From contig JACJXQ010000008.1 of NCBI GenBank assembly GCA_020636495.1, forward strand, positions 930,001 to 994,000: a stretch of 64,000 bases of DNA, written 5' to 3'. This document shows positions 1 through 8,684 of the stretch, in pieces. The DNA comes from Chitinophagales bacterium (lineage in GTDB: Bacteria > Bacteroidota > Bacteroidia > Chitinophagales > Chitinophagaceae). Made by a program: the position numbers and the translations under genes. Position 1 is the first letter of the stretch. Each line of letters opens with the position of its first letter. The notes beneath the pieces were generated by a model. That model was not told where the DNA came from. It did no database searches and saw nothing but the letters and a program-made list of their open reading frames with translations.

Positions 1-1
1 C

Positions 2-70
2 AGCTTCGACTTGTTTAAAAATTATGAAGACAGGGGCGAACAGTTTAAAGAAGCGGTACGCAACCTGTAA
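2..70 (+). CDS. murD: MurD C-terminal fragment (partial, 5' end outside window)
   Basis: An open frame enters from the left edge and encodes 22 residues (SFDLFKNYEDRGEQF, then KEAVRNL) before TAA. The pattern SFDxFxNYEDRGxxF followed by a short helix is the usual C-terminus of UDP-N-acetylmuramoylalanine-D-glutamate ligase, the cytoplasmic enzyme that adds D-Glu to UDP-MurNAc-L-Ala. Its position directly before ftsW matches the standard dcw order murD-ftsW-murG-murC. Only the tail is visible, so the call rests on this short motif and on context. Confidence 0.8.
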   Translation, partial: SFDLFKNYEDRGEQFKEAVRNL

Positions 71-92
71 TTAAAGATAAAGAAGAACAGAG

Positions 93-1304
93 ATGAAACA
101 ATTGCTGAAACAGACCAAAGGAGACCAGGTGATATGGGCGGTGGTAATTATACTATCGTTCGTCAGCCTGTTGGCTGTTTACAGTGCAACCGGTTCGCTG
201 GCATATAAACATGATACCAATTCGAGCTACTATCTTATCAAGCAGATATTGATACTCGGCCTTGGACTTGTTATCATATACCTGGTGCACAGGGTGAACT
301 ATACCAAGTTCGCTAGGCTGGCGGTAGTGTTTTATTTAATAAGCATACCACTGCTCATCTACACCTTGTTCTTTGGTGTTAAGCTCAACGAAGGTTCGCG
401 CTGGATAGCATTGCCCGGTACGGGTATCACGATACAGACATCGGCATTGGCCAAGCTGGCATTGTTCCTGTTCCTGGCGCGTATGCTCAGCATGAAGCAG
501 AATGTGATCAAAGATTTCAAAAAAGGCTTTTTGCCTGTATTGACTCCTGTGCTTATCACGGCTGCTTTGATCGCTCCGGCAAACCTCTCTACTGCTGTAA
601 TGATAGGTGTTACCAGTTGCATCATGTTCTTCATAGGCAGGGTGAGGGTAAGGCATATCATGTTGCTGGCATTTGCTGGTATCATTGGAGGGTTGTTGTT
701 GTATGGTGTGTCAAAGATAACGGGTGTAGGCCGTGCCGCTACATGGGAAAAACGTATCACTGATTTTGTGGGTAGTTCTGAAGACGGTGTAGAAAAAGAA
801 GATGTGTACCAGGTGCTGCACGCCAAAATTGCTATCGCTAACGGAGGCATAAAAGGCCTGGGACCGGGCAACAGCCAGCAAAGGAATTTTTTGCCGCACT
901 CTTATTCTGATTTCATTTATGCGGTGATCATTGAAGAGTACGGGTTGATCGGGGGAATGGTGATCGTGTTCTTATACCTGCTGTTCCTGTGGAGGAGCAT
1001 ACTCATATTCAGGCGATGTCCATATGCATTCGGTGCATTCCTGGCTGTGGGGTTGAGCTTAACGCTTGTATTCCAGGCTATGCTGAATATGGCGGTGAAT
1101 GTGAACCTGATGCCTGTTACAGGGTTAACGCTGCCTCTGGTAAGCATGGGTGGTTCTTCGGTTTGGTTCACAAGTATAGCTATAGGTGTGATACTGAGTG
1201 TGAGCAGGTATGTAGATGAAACAGAAGGCAAAAAGAAAGCGGAGATGGAAAAAGCTGTGGCAGAGAGTGAAAGATCTGTGAATGGTAAACTGGCAATGGG
1301 ATAA
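93..1304 (+). CDS. ftsW: FtsW, SEDS-family septal peptidoglycan glycosyltransferase
   Basis: A 403-residue polytopic membrane protein of the SEDS family (FtsW/RodA/SpoVE), which polymerises lipid II into glycan strands at the division septum together with a class B PBP. Hydrophobic segments run along the whole length. From about residue 256 there is the family signature GLGPGNSQQRNFLPHSYSDF followed by an IIEEYG element, and near the C-terminus a GLTLPLVSMGGSS motif, both diagnostic for FtsW. Length is normal. ATG is 22 bp after murD and 4 bp before murG, so it is inside the dcw operon. The last ~30 residues are a charged Lys/Glu tail, likely cytoplasmic. Context favours FtsW over RodA. Confidence 0.96.
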   Translation: MKQLLKQTKGDQVIWAVVIILSFVSLLAVYSATGSLAYKHDTNSSYYLIKQILILGLGLVIIYLVHRVNYTKFARLAVVFYLISIPLLIYTLFFGVKLNEGSRWIALPGTGITIQTSALAKLALFLFLARMLSMKQNVIKDFKKGFLPVLTPVLITAALIAPANLSTAVMIGVTSCIMFFIGRVRVRHIMLLAFAGIIGGLLLYGVSKITGVGRAATWEKRITDFVGSSEDGVEKEDVYQVLHAKIAIANGGIKGLGPGNSQQRNFLPHSYSDFIYAVIIEEYGLIGGMVIVFLYLLFLWRSILIFRRCPYAFGAFLAVGLSLTLVFQAMLNMAVNVNLMPVTGLTLPLVSMGGSSVWFTSIAIGVILSVSRYVDETEGKKKAEMEKAVAESERSVNGKLAMG

Positions 1305-1307
1305 GGG

Positions 1308-2411
1308 ATGGAGCAGATAAAAGTGATCATAGCCGGAGGAGGAACAGGCGGGCATATATTTCCCGCTGTGGCTATAGGACATGCGTTGCAAAGGTTAGTG
1401 CCCGGTGTACAACTGCTGTTTGTAGGTGCAACAGGCAAAATGGAAATGGAAAAAGTACCGCAGGAAGGGTTCGAGATAGTTGGGTTGGACATTGCGGGTT
1501 TTGACAGGGGCAATATGTTGAAGAACATATCGCTGCCATATAAGATAATTAAGAGTTATATGCAGGCAAGAAGTATACTGAAACAATTTCAACCGGACGC
1601 GGTGATAGGCGTTGGGGGCTATGCCAGCTTCCCTATGCTGAATGCTGCGCAGGGTAAAGGTATACCTACGCTGATACAGGAGCAGAATTCTTTTGCTGGC
1701 AAGAGCAATAAGATACTGGGAAAGAAAGCCAAAGCCATATGTGTTGGTTACGATAATATGGAACGCTTCTTCCCAAAAGACAAAATAAAATTCACGGGCA
1801 ATCCGGTACGTGCAAAAATTGCACAGTCGACCATAACACGTGAAGAAGGACAGGCATGGCTGGGGCTGGATGCCACTAAGAAAACAGTATTGGTTGTTGG
1901 TGGTAGCCTTGGTGCATTATCTATCAATGAAACGATAGATGCAAGACTGGAGGAGATACTGGATGAAGGTGTACAACTGGTATGGCAGACTGGCAAACCT
2001 TATTACGAGAAAGCCAAAGCACGTGCAGCGGGCTTTACAGCTAAGGTTAAGGTGTTCGACTTTATAAAAGAGATGGACTATGCCTACGCGGCGGCTGATG
2101 TGGTGTTGTCGAGGGCGGGTGCTTTAGCCATAGCTGAATTGTGCATAGTGGCCAAGCCGGTAATATTCGTGCCTTATCCTTTTGCTGCCGAAGACCACCA
2201 GACCAGCAATGCCATGGCGTTAGTAGAACATAATGCAGCCATGATGGTTAAGAACAGTGATGCGAAAGCAGAACTGGTAGATAAGTTGAAAAGATTATTA
2301 AAAGACGAAGCCATGCAGGAACTGATGAGCAGGAACCTTCGAGGCCTGGCAATAAAAGATGCGGACGACAGGATAGCAAAAACAGTATTGGCAATAAGCG
2401 GTAAAAACTGA
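1308..2411 (+). CDS. murG: MurG, UDP-GlcNAc:lipid I GlcNAc transferase
   Basis: A 367-residue GT28-family glycosyltransferase that converts lipid I to lipid II at the cytoplasmic face of the inner membrane. The N-terminal glycine loop GGGTGGHIFPA (residues ~10-20) and the second-domain motif VVGGSLGA (~residue 197) fit the two Rossmann-like domains. A SRAGALAIAEL helix and a PYPFAAEDHQTSNA segment bind UDP-GlcNAc in known MurGs. The start ATG is 3 bp after the ftsW stop and its stop is 2 bp before murC, so translation is probably coupled. Confidence 0.97.
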   Translation: MEQIKVIIAGGGTGGHIFPAVAIGHALQRLVPGVQLLFVGATGKMEMEKVPQEGFEIVGLDIAGFDRGNMLKNISLPYKIIKSYMQARSILKQFQPDAVIGVGGYASFPMLNAAQGKGIPTLIQEQNSFAGKSNKILGKKAKAICVGYDNMERFFPKDKIKFTGNPVRAKIAQSTITREEGQAWLGLDATKKTVLVVGGSLGALSINETIDARLEEILDEGVQLVWQTGKPYYEKAKARAAGFTAKVKVFDFIKEMDYAYAAADVVLSRAGALAIAELCIVAKPVIFVPYPFAAEDHQTSNAMALVEHNAAMMVKNSDAKAELVDKLKRLLKDEAMQELMSRNLRGLAIKDADDRIAKTVLAISGKN

Positions 2412-2413
2412 TA

Positions 2414-3772
2414 ATGAATATTGAGACAATAAATAGGGTGTATTTCGTGGGTATAGGTGGCATTGGTATGAGTGCGCTGGCACGTTACTTCTCGCAAAAA
2501 GGAGTAGCGGTGGGCGGTTACGACCGTACTGAGACCGACCTGACACGTAAACTGCAGTCTGAAGGCATTGATATTCATTACACGGATGATATAGAACTGC
2601 TGGATAAAAAGGCGGAACTGGTAGTATATACACCGGCTATACCAAAAACGCAAACAGAGTTGAACTGGTACCGTGATAATAATTACCCGGTGTACAAACG
2701 CAGCGATGTGTTGCAATGGATTACAGAGAACAACTTCGCTATCACCATTGCGGGTACGCATGGTAAAACTACCATGACCACTATGATCAGCTATTTGTTG
2801 CGTGAAGCAGGTATGGGTTGTAATGCGTTCCTGGGTGGTGTGTCTGTCAACTATAATACCAACTACTGGAGCAGCGATACTGCTACCGCAGTTATAGAGG
2901 CTGACGAATACGACAGGAGCTTCCTGAAACTACGCCCGGATATTGCGGTGCTAACAGCTATGGATGCCGACCACCTGGATATATATGGTACGGTAGAGGA
3001 TATGGAGGAGGCGTATATAGAATATACGAGAAACATAAAGCACAACGGTACGTTGCTGATGAAGCACGGGCTGAAAAGGATGGGCGAACTGAAAGCAACA
3101 AATGTAATGACCTACAGTCTGCAGAACGATGCTGCTGATGTATATGCGGATAACATTATGATGAGTGATGGTGGGTATGAGTTTAATATTAACTATAAGG
3201 GAGAAAAGATAGAAGGCTTCAGGCTGAATATGGGTGGCATGCACAATGTAGAGAACGCTGTAGCTGCCATAACTGTATCGCAACTGATAGCAGTAGATGC
3301 CGGTAAAGTAAAAGAAGCGTTGGCAGGGTTCAGGGGTGTAAAGAGAAGGTTTGAATATGTAGTGAAGAATGATAACGTGGTGTATATAGACGACTATGCA
3401 CATCATCCCGAAGAGCTGGCGGCATTGATAAAAAGCGCCAAGCTGCTGTTTCATGATAAGAAATGCGTGGTCGTATTTCAGCCGCACTTGTTCAGCCGCA
3501 CAAGAGATTTTGCGGATGGTTTTGCGGAGAGCCTGAACATGGCCGACGAAGTGATACTGCTGGATATATACCCGGCAAGGGAAGAGCCTATAGAAGGTGT
3601 GACATCGCAGATGATACTGGACAGGATAGGTAACCCGAACAAACACTTGTTGAGTAAAGAAGGTCTGCTGGAATATGTAAAAGCTGCCCCGGTTGAATTA
3701 TTGATAACAGCAGGGGCGGGTGATATAGATAAATTGGTTAACCCGGTAAAAGAGATATTAACGGCTAAATGA
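2414..3772 (+). CDS. murC: MurC, UDP-N-acetylmuramate-L-alanine ligase
   Basis: A 452-residue Mur ligase that joins L-Ala to UDP-MurNAc using ATP in the cytoplasm. The N-terminal FVGIGGIGMSALA loop binds the UDP-sugar. The ATP-binding P-loop GTHGKTT is at residues 114-120, followed by an EADEYDRSFL motif and, in the third domain, DDYAHHPEE. These are all typical of MurC rather than MurD, MurE or MurF. The length is normal. The stop codon overlaps the ftsQ start (ATGA), indicating coupled translation. Confidence 0.97.
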   Translation: MNIETINRVYFVGIGGIGMSALARYFSQKGVAVGGYDRTETDLTRKLQSEGIDIHYTDDIELLDKKAELVVYTPAIPKTQTELNWYRDNNYPVYKRSDVLQWITENNFAITIAGTHGKTTMTTMISYLLREAGMGCNAFLGGVSVNYNTNYWSSDTATAVIEADEYDRSFLKLRPDIAVLTAMDADHLDIYGTVEDMEEAYIEYTRNIKHNGTLLMKHGLKRMGELKATNVMTYSLQNDAADVYADNIMMSDGGYEFNINYKGEKIEGFRLNMGGMHNVENAVAAITVSQLIAVDAGKVKEALAGFRGVKRRFEYVVKNDNVVYIDDYAHHPEELAALIKSAKLLFHDKKCVVVFQPHLFSRTRDFADGFAESLNMADEVILLDIYPAREEPIEGVTSQMILDRIGNPNKHLLSKEGLLEYVKAAPVELLITAGAGDIDKLVNPVKEILTAK

Positions 3773-4863
3773 GCGTAAAGCGCAAAATATCGGTTCGTAA
3801 AATAATACAGGCACTGTTGACACTGGTGTTCACAGGTGTGTGTATCACGGCGGTAATGAGTGCGACCAAACTGTACAGGAGCAGGACGCTGAAAGATGTT
3901 GATATACAGATAAAGAATGACGAGCACGGTTTTGTGACCAGGGAGCAGGTGAGGGCTATGCTGTTGCGCGATGGTGAGATAAAAGAGGAAAGTACAAAGT
4001 TATCGCAGCTGAACGTACAGCAAATGGAGCGTGTGATCACTGCTAACCCTTGGGTAGAAGATGCACAGGTGTATATAGACAACAAACAAAAGCTGCACGC
4101 ATTGGTAACACAGCGTGTGCCCGTTGTTAGGATCTTTGAAAAAGAAGGTAATAGTTATTACCTGGATAGTAAACAGGAGCAACTGCCATTGTCAACCCAG
4201 TATAATTATTATACCATGGTGGTGACAAATGTGCCTGAGTTAAAAAACGACAGCGCTGGTGATGCTTTGAAGAACAGGATCATGTCGCTGGTGAAATTCA
4301 TCAGGCAGGATACGTTCTGGAATGCACAGGTATCGCAGGTGATAGTAAGAGATGACCTTGGTTTTGAAATAGTACCAGTGTTGGGCGAACAACAGGTGAT
4401 AATAGGTGACACTACGGATATGAAACTGAAGTTTGATAACCTGTTTGCCTTTTATAACAAAGTGCTCAACGAAGTAGGCTGGGATAAATATCAGGTGCTG
4501 GACCTGAGCTTTAAAGGGCAACTGGTGGCATCTCCGGCTATCAACTGGAAGATGCCTGTTGATAAGGTGATCAATCGCATCAACTGGGTGAACAGTATAC
4601 TGGGCGAAAATGCTAAACCACCTGTGGTGAACAGAACGGTTGCCGCAACTCCGCCACCTGCAGCTAAACCTGACACACTGGCAATAGCGCCGGTGCAGGC
4701 ACAGCAGGTGGAAACACCAAAGCAACCTGAACCAAAGAAAACAGAGCAGGTCAAACCTGTGGAAGGGCCCGTGAAGAAACAGGCGGAACCTAAACAGCCT
4801 GTTATTGAAAAAGAAAAACAACAAGAGGATAAAAAACCGAAGTATATATATAACGGAGGTTAA
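3769..4863 (+). CDS. ftsQ: FtsQ/DivIB-like cell division protein with long charged tail
   Basis: A 364-residue bitopic inner-membrane protein. After a short basic N-terminus there is one membrane segment (~residues 12-30), a POTRA-like domain (~38-105; NDEHGFVTREQV, then ANPWVEDAQVYID) and a beta domain to ~residue 280. FtsQ links the early divisome to FtsL/FtsB and septal synthesis. Position between murC and ftsA is the conserved dcw location. The last ~80 residues are unusual: low-complexity Pro/Lys/Gln/Glu sequence (QPEPKKTEQVKP-like) with no predicted fold. The start overlaps the murC stop by 4 bp. Confidence 0.9.
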   Translation: MSVKRKISVRKIIQALLTLVFTGVCITAVMSATKLYRSRTLKDVDIQIKNDEHGFVTREQVRAMLLRDGEIKEESTKLSQLNVQQMERVITANPWVEDAQVYIDNKQKLHALVTQRVPVVRIFEKEGNSYYLDSKQEQLPLSTQYNYYTMVVTNVPELKNDSAGDALKNRIMSLVKFIRQDTFWNAQVSQVIVRDDLGFEIVPVLGEQQVIIGDTTDMKLKFDNLFAFYNKVLNEVGWDKYQVLDLSFKGQLVASPAINWKMPVDKVINRINWVNSILGENAKPPVVNRTVAATPPPAAKPDTLAIAPVQAQQVETPKQPEPKKTEQVKPVEGPVKKQAEPKQPVIEKEKQQEDKKPKYIYNGG

Positions 4864-4890
4864 AAATAAAAAGTAATAAATGTTCATAGT

Positions 4891-6264
4891 ATGAGTAAAA
4901 AGCAACCCATCATTGTAGGCCTTGACATAGGAACCACTAAAGTGGCTGCAATTGCAGGAAGGAAAAATGAGTTTGGCAAACTGGAGATACTCGCTTTCGG
5001 GCGTGTAGAGTCGGCGGGTGTCCAGCATGGTGTCGTTATGAACATAGATCAGTGTATACGCTCTATTGAGCAGGCGGTGGTCAAATGCCTGGAGTCGAAC
5101 CCTGAGCTGGATATCAACGAGGTGTATGTGGGTATTGCGGGCCAGCATATAAAAAGCCTGCAGACACGCGGTGACAGGGTGCGTACTAATTCGGATGATG
5201 TCATCAGCAAAGAAGATATCGATCTGCTGGTGCGCGACCAGTATAAAACATACATTCCTGCCGGTGACCAGATCATAGATATCGTTCCGCAGGAGTTTAC
5301 CATAGACAGTACGCCGAATGTACTGGAGCCAATTGGTATGAATGGCGTGAAGATTGGTGCCAACTTCCATGTCATCACCGGTGATAAGAACGCGATACGT
5401 AATATCAAACGTTGTGTTGACAAAGCAAACCTCACCACGCGCGACCTGGTGCTGCAACCCTTGGCATCTGCCGCGGCGGTGATGAACGATGAAGATATGG
5501 AGGCCGGTGTTGCCATAGTGGATATAGGTGGTGGTACTACCGACATGGCGGTGTTCTACGACGGTATCTTAAAACACACCGCCGTGATACCATACGCCGG
5601 TGTGAATATCACCAATGACATACGTAGTGGTTTGGGCGTATTGCGAGCACAGGCAGAGCAGATGAAGGTGCAGTTTGGCACTGCGTTGGCTGCCGAAGCT
5701 AATGATAACGCGTATATCACTATCCCCGGTTTGCGTGGTTTGCCTGCCAAGGAGATATCTGTTAAGAACCTGGCACATATCATACAGGCACGTACGCAGG
5801 AGATACTGGACTACGTACTGTTCCACCTGAAGCAGATAGGACTGGATAAGCGCCTGTATGGTGGTATCATCCTTACAGGTGGTGGTGCGCAATTGAAACA
5901 CATCATTCAGCTGACTGAATATACTACAGGCCTGGGAGCACGTATCGGATACCCTAACGAACACCTGGCGGGTGGCTATGCTGATCAACTCATGAACCCC
6001 ATGTACTCCACCTGTATAGGTTTGATACTGCGTGGCTATCATGATTTTGAAAATGGTAAAATGCGCTTTGCGGGCGAAGGCGGCAACTTCATATCTGCAC
6101 AGGTAACAGACGAGCAGGAAATGGAAATAGAAGAAGGACTGGAAGAAGAAATAAAAGACGAAAAACAGGCAAAACGTACGGAGAAAATGAAAAAACTTTT
6201 CGACGGGCTGAAAGGAAAATTCATGAGCCTGTTTGAAGAGGTGGAAGACCAGGAAATGGAATAA
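4891..6264 (+). CDS. ftsA: FtsA, actin-like FtsZ membrane tether
   Basis: A 457-residue actin-fold ATPase that anchors FtsZ filaments to the membrane. Visible signatures are phosphate loop 1 GLDIGTTKVAAI (~residues 9-20), the SHS2/1C region (~residues 85-165), phosphate loop 2 DIGGGTTDMAVF (~211-222) and an ILTGGGAQL adenosine motif (~330). The C-terminus holds an acidic linker and then an amphipathic helix (KKLFDGLKGKFMSLFEE), the expected membrane-targeting sequence. It follows ftsQ and precedes ftsZ, as in most bacteria. Confidence 0.97.
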   Translation: MSKKQPIIVGLDIGTTKVAAIAGRKNEFGKLEILAFGRVESAGVQHGVVMNIDQCIRSIEQAVVKCLESNPELDINEVYVGIAGQHIKSLQTRGDRVRTNSDDVISKEDIDLLVRDQYKTYIPAGDQIIDIVPQEFTIDSTPNVLEPIGMNGVKIGANFHVITGDKNAIRNIKRCVDKANLTTRDLVLQPLASAAAVMNDEDMEAGVAIVDIGGGTTDMAVFYDGILKHTAVIPYAGVNITNDIRSGLGVLRAQAEQMKVQFGTALAAEANDNAYITIPGLRGLPAKEISVKNLAHIIQARTQEILDYVLFHLKQIGLDKRLYGGIILTGGGAQLKHIIQLTEYTTGLGARIGYPNEHLAGGYADQLMNPMYSTCIGLILRGYHDFENGKMRFAGEGGNFISAQVTDEQEMEIEEGLEEEIKDEKQAKRTEKMKKLFDGLKGKFMSLFEEVEDQEME

Positions 6265-6340
6265 TAAAACTCATTAACACAATTATATACTAACAAAAGG
6301 ACTGTTTCACAATTACTAACCCAACAAAAACTGAAATCGT

Positions 6341-8032
6341 ATGATACATTTTGAGATCCCCAAAAACCAATCGTCCATCATCAAGGTGATCGGTGTTGGT
6401 GGTGGCGGTAGCAATGCCGTCAATTACATGCATAGCCTCGGTATCGAGGGTGTGGACTTTGTTGTTTGTAACACGGACTCACAGGCACTGACGTTAAGCC
6501 CTGTTCACAACAAGATACAACTGGGGCCACACCTCACGCAAGGTCTGGGCGCAGGTGCAAACCCTGAGATCGGTAAGCAGGCAAGCGAAGAGAGTATGGA
6601 AGACATCTCCAAGATATTGGAGGTGAACACACGTATGGCTTTTATCACTGCCGGTATGGGTGGTGGTACAGGTACAGGTGGTGCGCCTGTAGTAGCCAAA
6701 GTATGTAAAGACCTCGATATACTGACCGTAGGTATCGTTACCACGCCTTTCTCTTACGAAGGACGTAAACGTATGAAACAGGCGCAGGATGGTATAGACC
6801 GTATGCGTGAGCATGTGGATACCATACTCATCATATCCAACGACAAACTGCGTCAGCAGTATGGCAACCTGCCGTTCACAAAAGCGTTTGCACAGGCCGA
6901 TAACGTACTGGCGACTGCTGCTAAGTGTATCACAGACGTGATCAATACAACCGGCCAGATAAACGTTGACTTTGCTGATGTGTGTACGGTAATGAAGAAC
7001 GGCGGTGTAGCAATATTAGGTAGCGCTGTAGCTTCTGGCGAACAACGCGCTGAACGTGCTGTTGAAGAAGCATTAAGCTCTCCGTTGCTGAACGACAACG
7101 ACATAACCGGTGCTAAATGGATACTGCTGAATATAACATCTGCCGCAGGTGAGTTTGAACATACCATGGACGAAGCGGAAGCAATACAGGCTTATGTACA
7201 GCACATGGCGGGCGAAGACTGTGATGTAATACTGGGTATGGGTCATGACCCGAACCTGGAGGATGGTATTTCAGTTACCGTTATTGCCACGGGTTTCACG
7301 CATCACGATATCAGTTCCGAGATCCCGGAAAGGAAGAACGAACCTGAAAAGATAATCGTAAAGCTGGGCGAGCCCCAGGCTGCTCCTTCTGCCATCAACA
7401 CAACGGCTGAGACAAAGCCTGCCGCACCGGAAGTTCCCAAAGAAGACCCGATGGCGCCTAAGCTGGTAGCTGATATACCTGCGGCTAACACTAACCCGGT
7501 TGTGATAGATGCGAAACCGCATTTCCCGGTTGAGGAGAAACCAAAGGAGACCATGCAGTTGCTTATGCCAGGTGAAGTAAAGGATGAAAATGCATCTGAA
7601 AATGAACCGGAAACAGACGAACCCGTAGCGGAAAGTACACTACAGTTGTTCATGAAGAACGAACAACCCGAACCCACTCCTGCAAAACCTGAACCTCAGC
7701 AGGTAGTAGCTGAACAGCCTAAGTATGCAGGCCGTGAAATGAGCGCTGCTGAACTGGAAGAGAAACGCATCTTCGAAGAACAGAAAAGAGCGTTGGAAGA
7801 AAGGGCAGAGCGTTTGCGCCGTATGAGTTTCGATGTAAAAGCAAATGAAAGTACGGACGATATGGAGAATGTGCCTGCATACGTACGTAAAAATATCAGG
7901 ATAGACGATACCGTTGCTTCGTCTGATACATTCTACAGCGGTTACTCCGTTGGCGTGAATGATAAGGACAAAGAAGGCAATGCCGATATTCAGAGCATTA
8001 ACACCTTCCTCGAAGGTAAAAAGCCTGACTAA
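6341..8032 (+). CDS. ftsZ: FtsZ, tubulin-like division GTPase with extended C-terminal linker
   Basis: A 563-residue FtsZ. The GTPase core (~residues 10-320) has GVGGGGSNAVN near the N-terminus and the tubulin signature GGGTGTG at 107-113, within an AGMGGGTGTGGAPVVA context. It polymerises at midcell and recruits the divisome. After the core comes a ~220-residue Pro/Glu/Lys-rich linker, much longer than in E. coli (total 383 aa); long linkers are common in Bacteroidota. The last residues, IQSINTFLEGKKPD, occupy the place of the conserved C-terminal peptide that binds FtsA. A 76-bp gap separates it from ftsA, and a terminator follows. Confidence 0.97.
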   Translation: MIHFEIPKNQSSIIKVIGVGGGGSNAVNYMHSLGIEGVDFVVCNTDSQALTLSPVHNKIQLGPHLTQGLGAGANPEIGKQASEESMEDISKILEVNTRMAFITAGMGGGTGTGGAPVVAKVCKDLDILTVGIVTTPFSYEGRKRMKQAQDGIDRMREHVDTILIISNDKLRQQYGNLPFTKAFAQADNVLATAAKCITDVINTTGQINVDFADVCTVMKNGGVAILGSAVASGEQRAERAVEEALSSPLLNDNDITGAKWILLNITSAAGEFEHTMDEAEAIQAYVQHMAGEDCDVILGMGHDPNLEDGISVTVIATGFTHHDISSEIPERKNEPEKIIVKLGEPQAAPSAINTTAETKPAAPEVPKEDPMAPKLVADIPAANTNPVVIDAKPHFPVEEKPKETMQLLMPGEVKDENASENEPETDEPVAESTLQLFMKNEQPEPTPAKPEPQQVVAEQPKYAGREMSAAELEEKRIFEEQKRALEERAERLRRMSFDVKANESTDDMENVPAYVRKNIRIDDTVASSDTFYSGYSVGVNDKDKEGNADIQSINTFLEGKKPD

Positions 8033-8059
8033 AACATTTCTGTTATAGCCAGTGTGTTT

Positions 8060-8092
8060 AAAGCCCCCGCAATATCTGCGCGGGCTTTTTTG
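8060..8092 (+). terminator. Rho-independent terminator after ftsZ
   Basis: A stem AAAGCCC-C-CGC pairs with GCG-C-GGGCTTT around an AATATCT loop, with one internal C/C mismatch, and is followed by a T-run. It lies ~30 bp after the ftsZ stop and closes the dcw operon. Confidence 0.85.
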
Positions 8093-8165
8093 TTTTATTT
8101 AACACTTGGTATTTAAACATCTCTTTTAATGCTGGGTCTATAATACAGAACCAAATGAATAAGAT

Positions 8166-8492
8166 ATGAAAGCAATAACAGCAGTATTAGCAGCGATATT
8201 CATGTTCGCGGTACAACCGGCAGAAGCGCATCCGTATAAAAGGAATGTAAATAAACATCAGTATTACCAACACAAACGCATTCAGCATGGTGTACGTACA
8301 GGACAACTGACACGAAGAGAAGCCGGCGCACTGCGTATGCAGCAGGCAAGGGTAAGAAACTATAAGCAAATGGCAATGGCAGACGGACGGGTGACCCATA
8401 ACGAACGCAGGATGATACAACATGCTCAGATGCATGCCAACAGGAGTATCTATAATAAGAAACATAATAACAGGACAAGAGTATACAGGTAA
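8166..8492 (+). CDS. Small secreted basic protein, function unknown
   Basis: A 108-residue protein with a signal peptide (MKAITAVLAAIFMFAVQPAEA, cleavage after ~residue 21). The mature part is very rich in His, Arg, Gln and Tyr. It contains a helical pattern RTGQLTRREAGALRMQQARV followed by MADGRVTHNERRMIQHAQM. The ADGRVTxxERRMI stretch resembles EF-hand/TerB-like acidic-turn helical pairs seen in other small secreted proteins, but I cannot assign a function. It is monocistronic: the ftsZ terminator precedes it and its own terminator follows. A periplasmic location is inferred from the signal peptide. Confidence 0.75.
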   Translation: MKAITAVLAAIFMFAVQPAEAHPYKRNVNKHQYYQHKRIQHGVRTGQLTRREAGALRMQQARVRNYKQMAMADGRVTHNERRMIQHAQMHANRSIYNKKHNNRTRVYR

Positions 8493-8529
8493 AGTAACGT
8501 AGTAGTATAGTGGGTGTTTTTGATTTAAG

Positions 8530-8556
8530 AAAAGGAGGCTTCGCGCCTCCTTTTTT
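8530..8556 (+). terminator. Rho-independent terminator
   Basis: The 9-bp stem AAAGGAGGC/GCCTCCTTT with a TTCGC loop is followed by a T-run. It ends the transcript of the 108-residue secreted protein. Confidence 0.9.
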
Positions 8557-8684
8557 AATTTTTGTTACCTGGATATTAATAATACCTGAACGAACTGTTA
8601 CCGGAATGATAACCTATTATGAAGAATAGGTAAACGGGGTACATACGAGAATATCATTCTGTTGTTTTGCAAAAAATTACAGTT

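Noticed and set aside
2951..3646. 231-residue leftward ORF in murC
   Set aside because: It is antisense to a certain murC and has no recognisable domain.
4240..5457. 405-residue leftward ORF across ftsQ and ftsA
   Set aside because: It overlaps two conserved + strand genes and is rich in His, Phe and Arg without any domain; it is a shadow frame.
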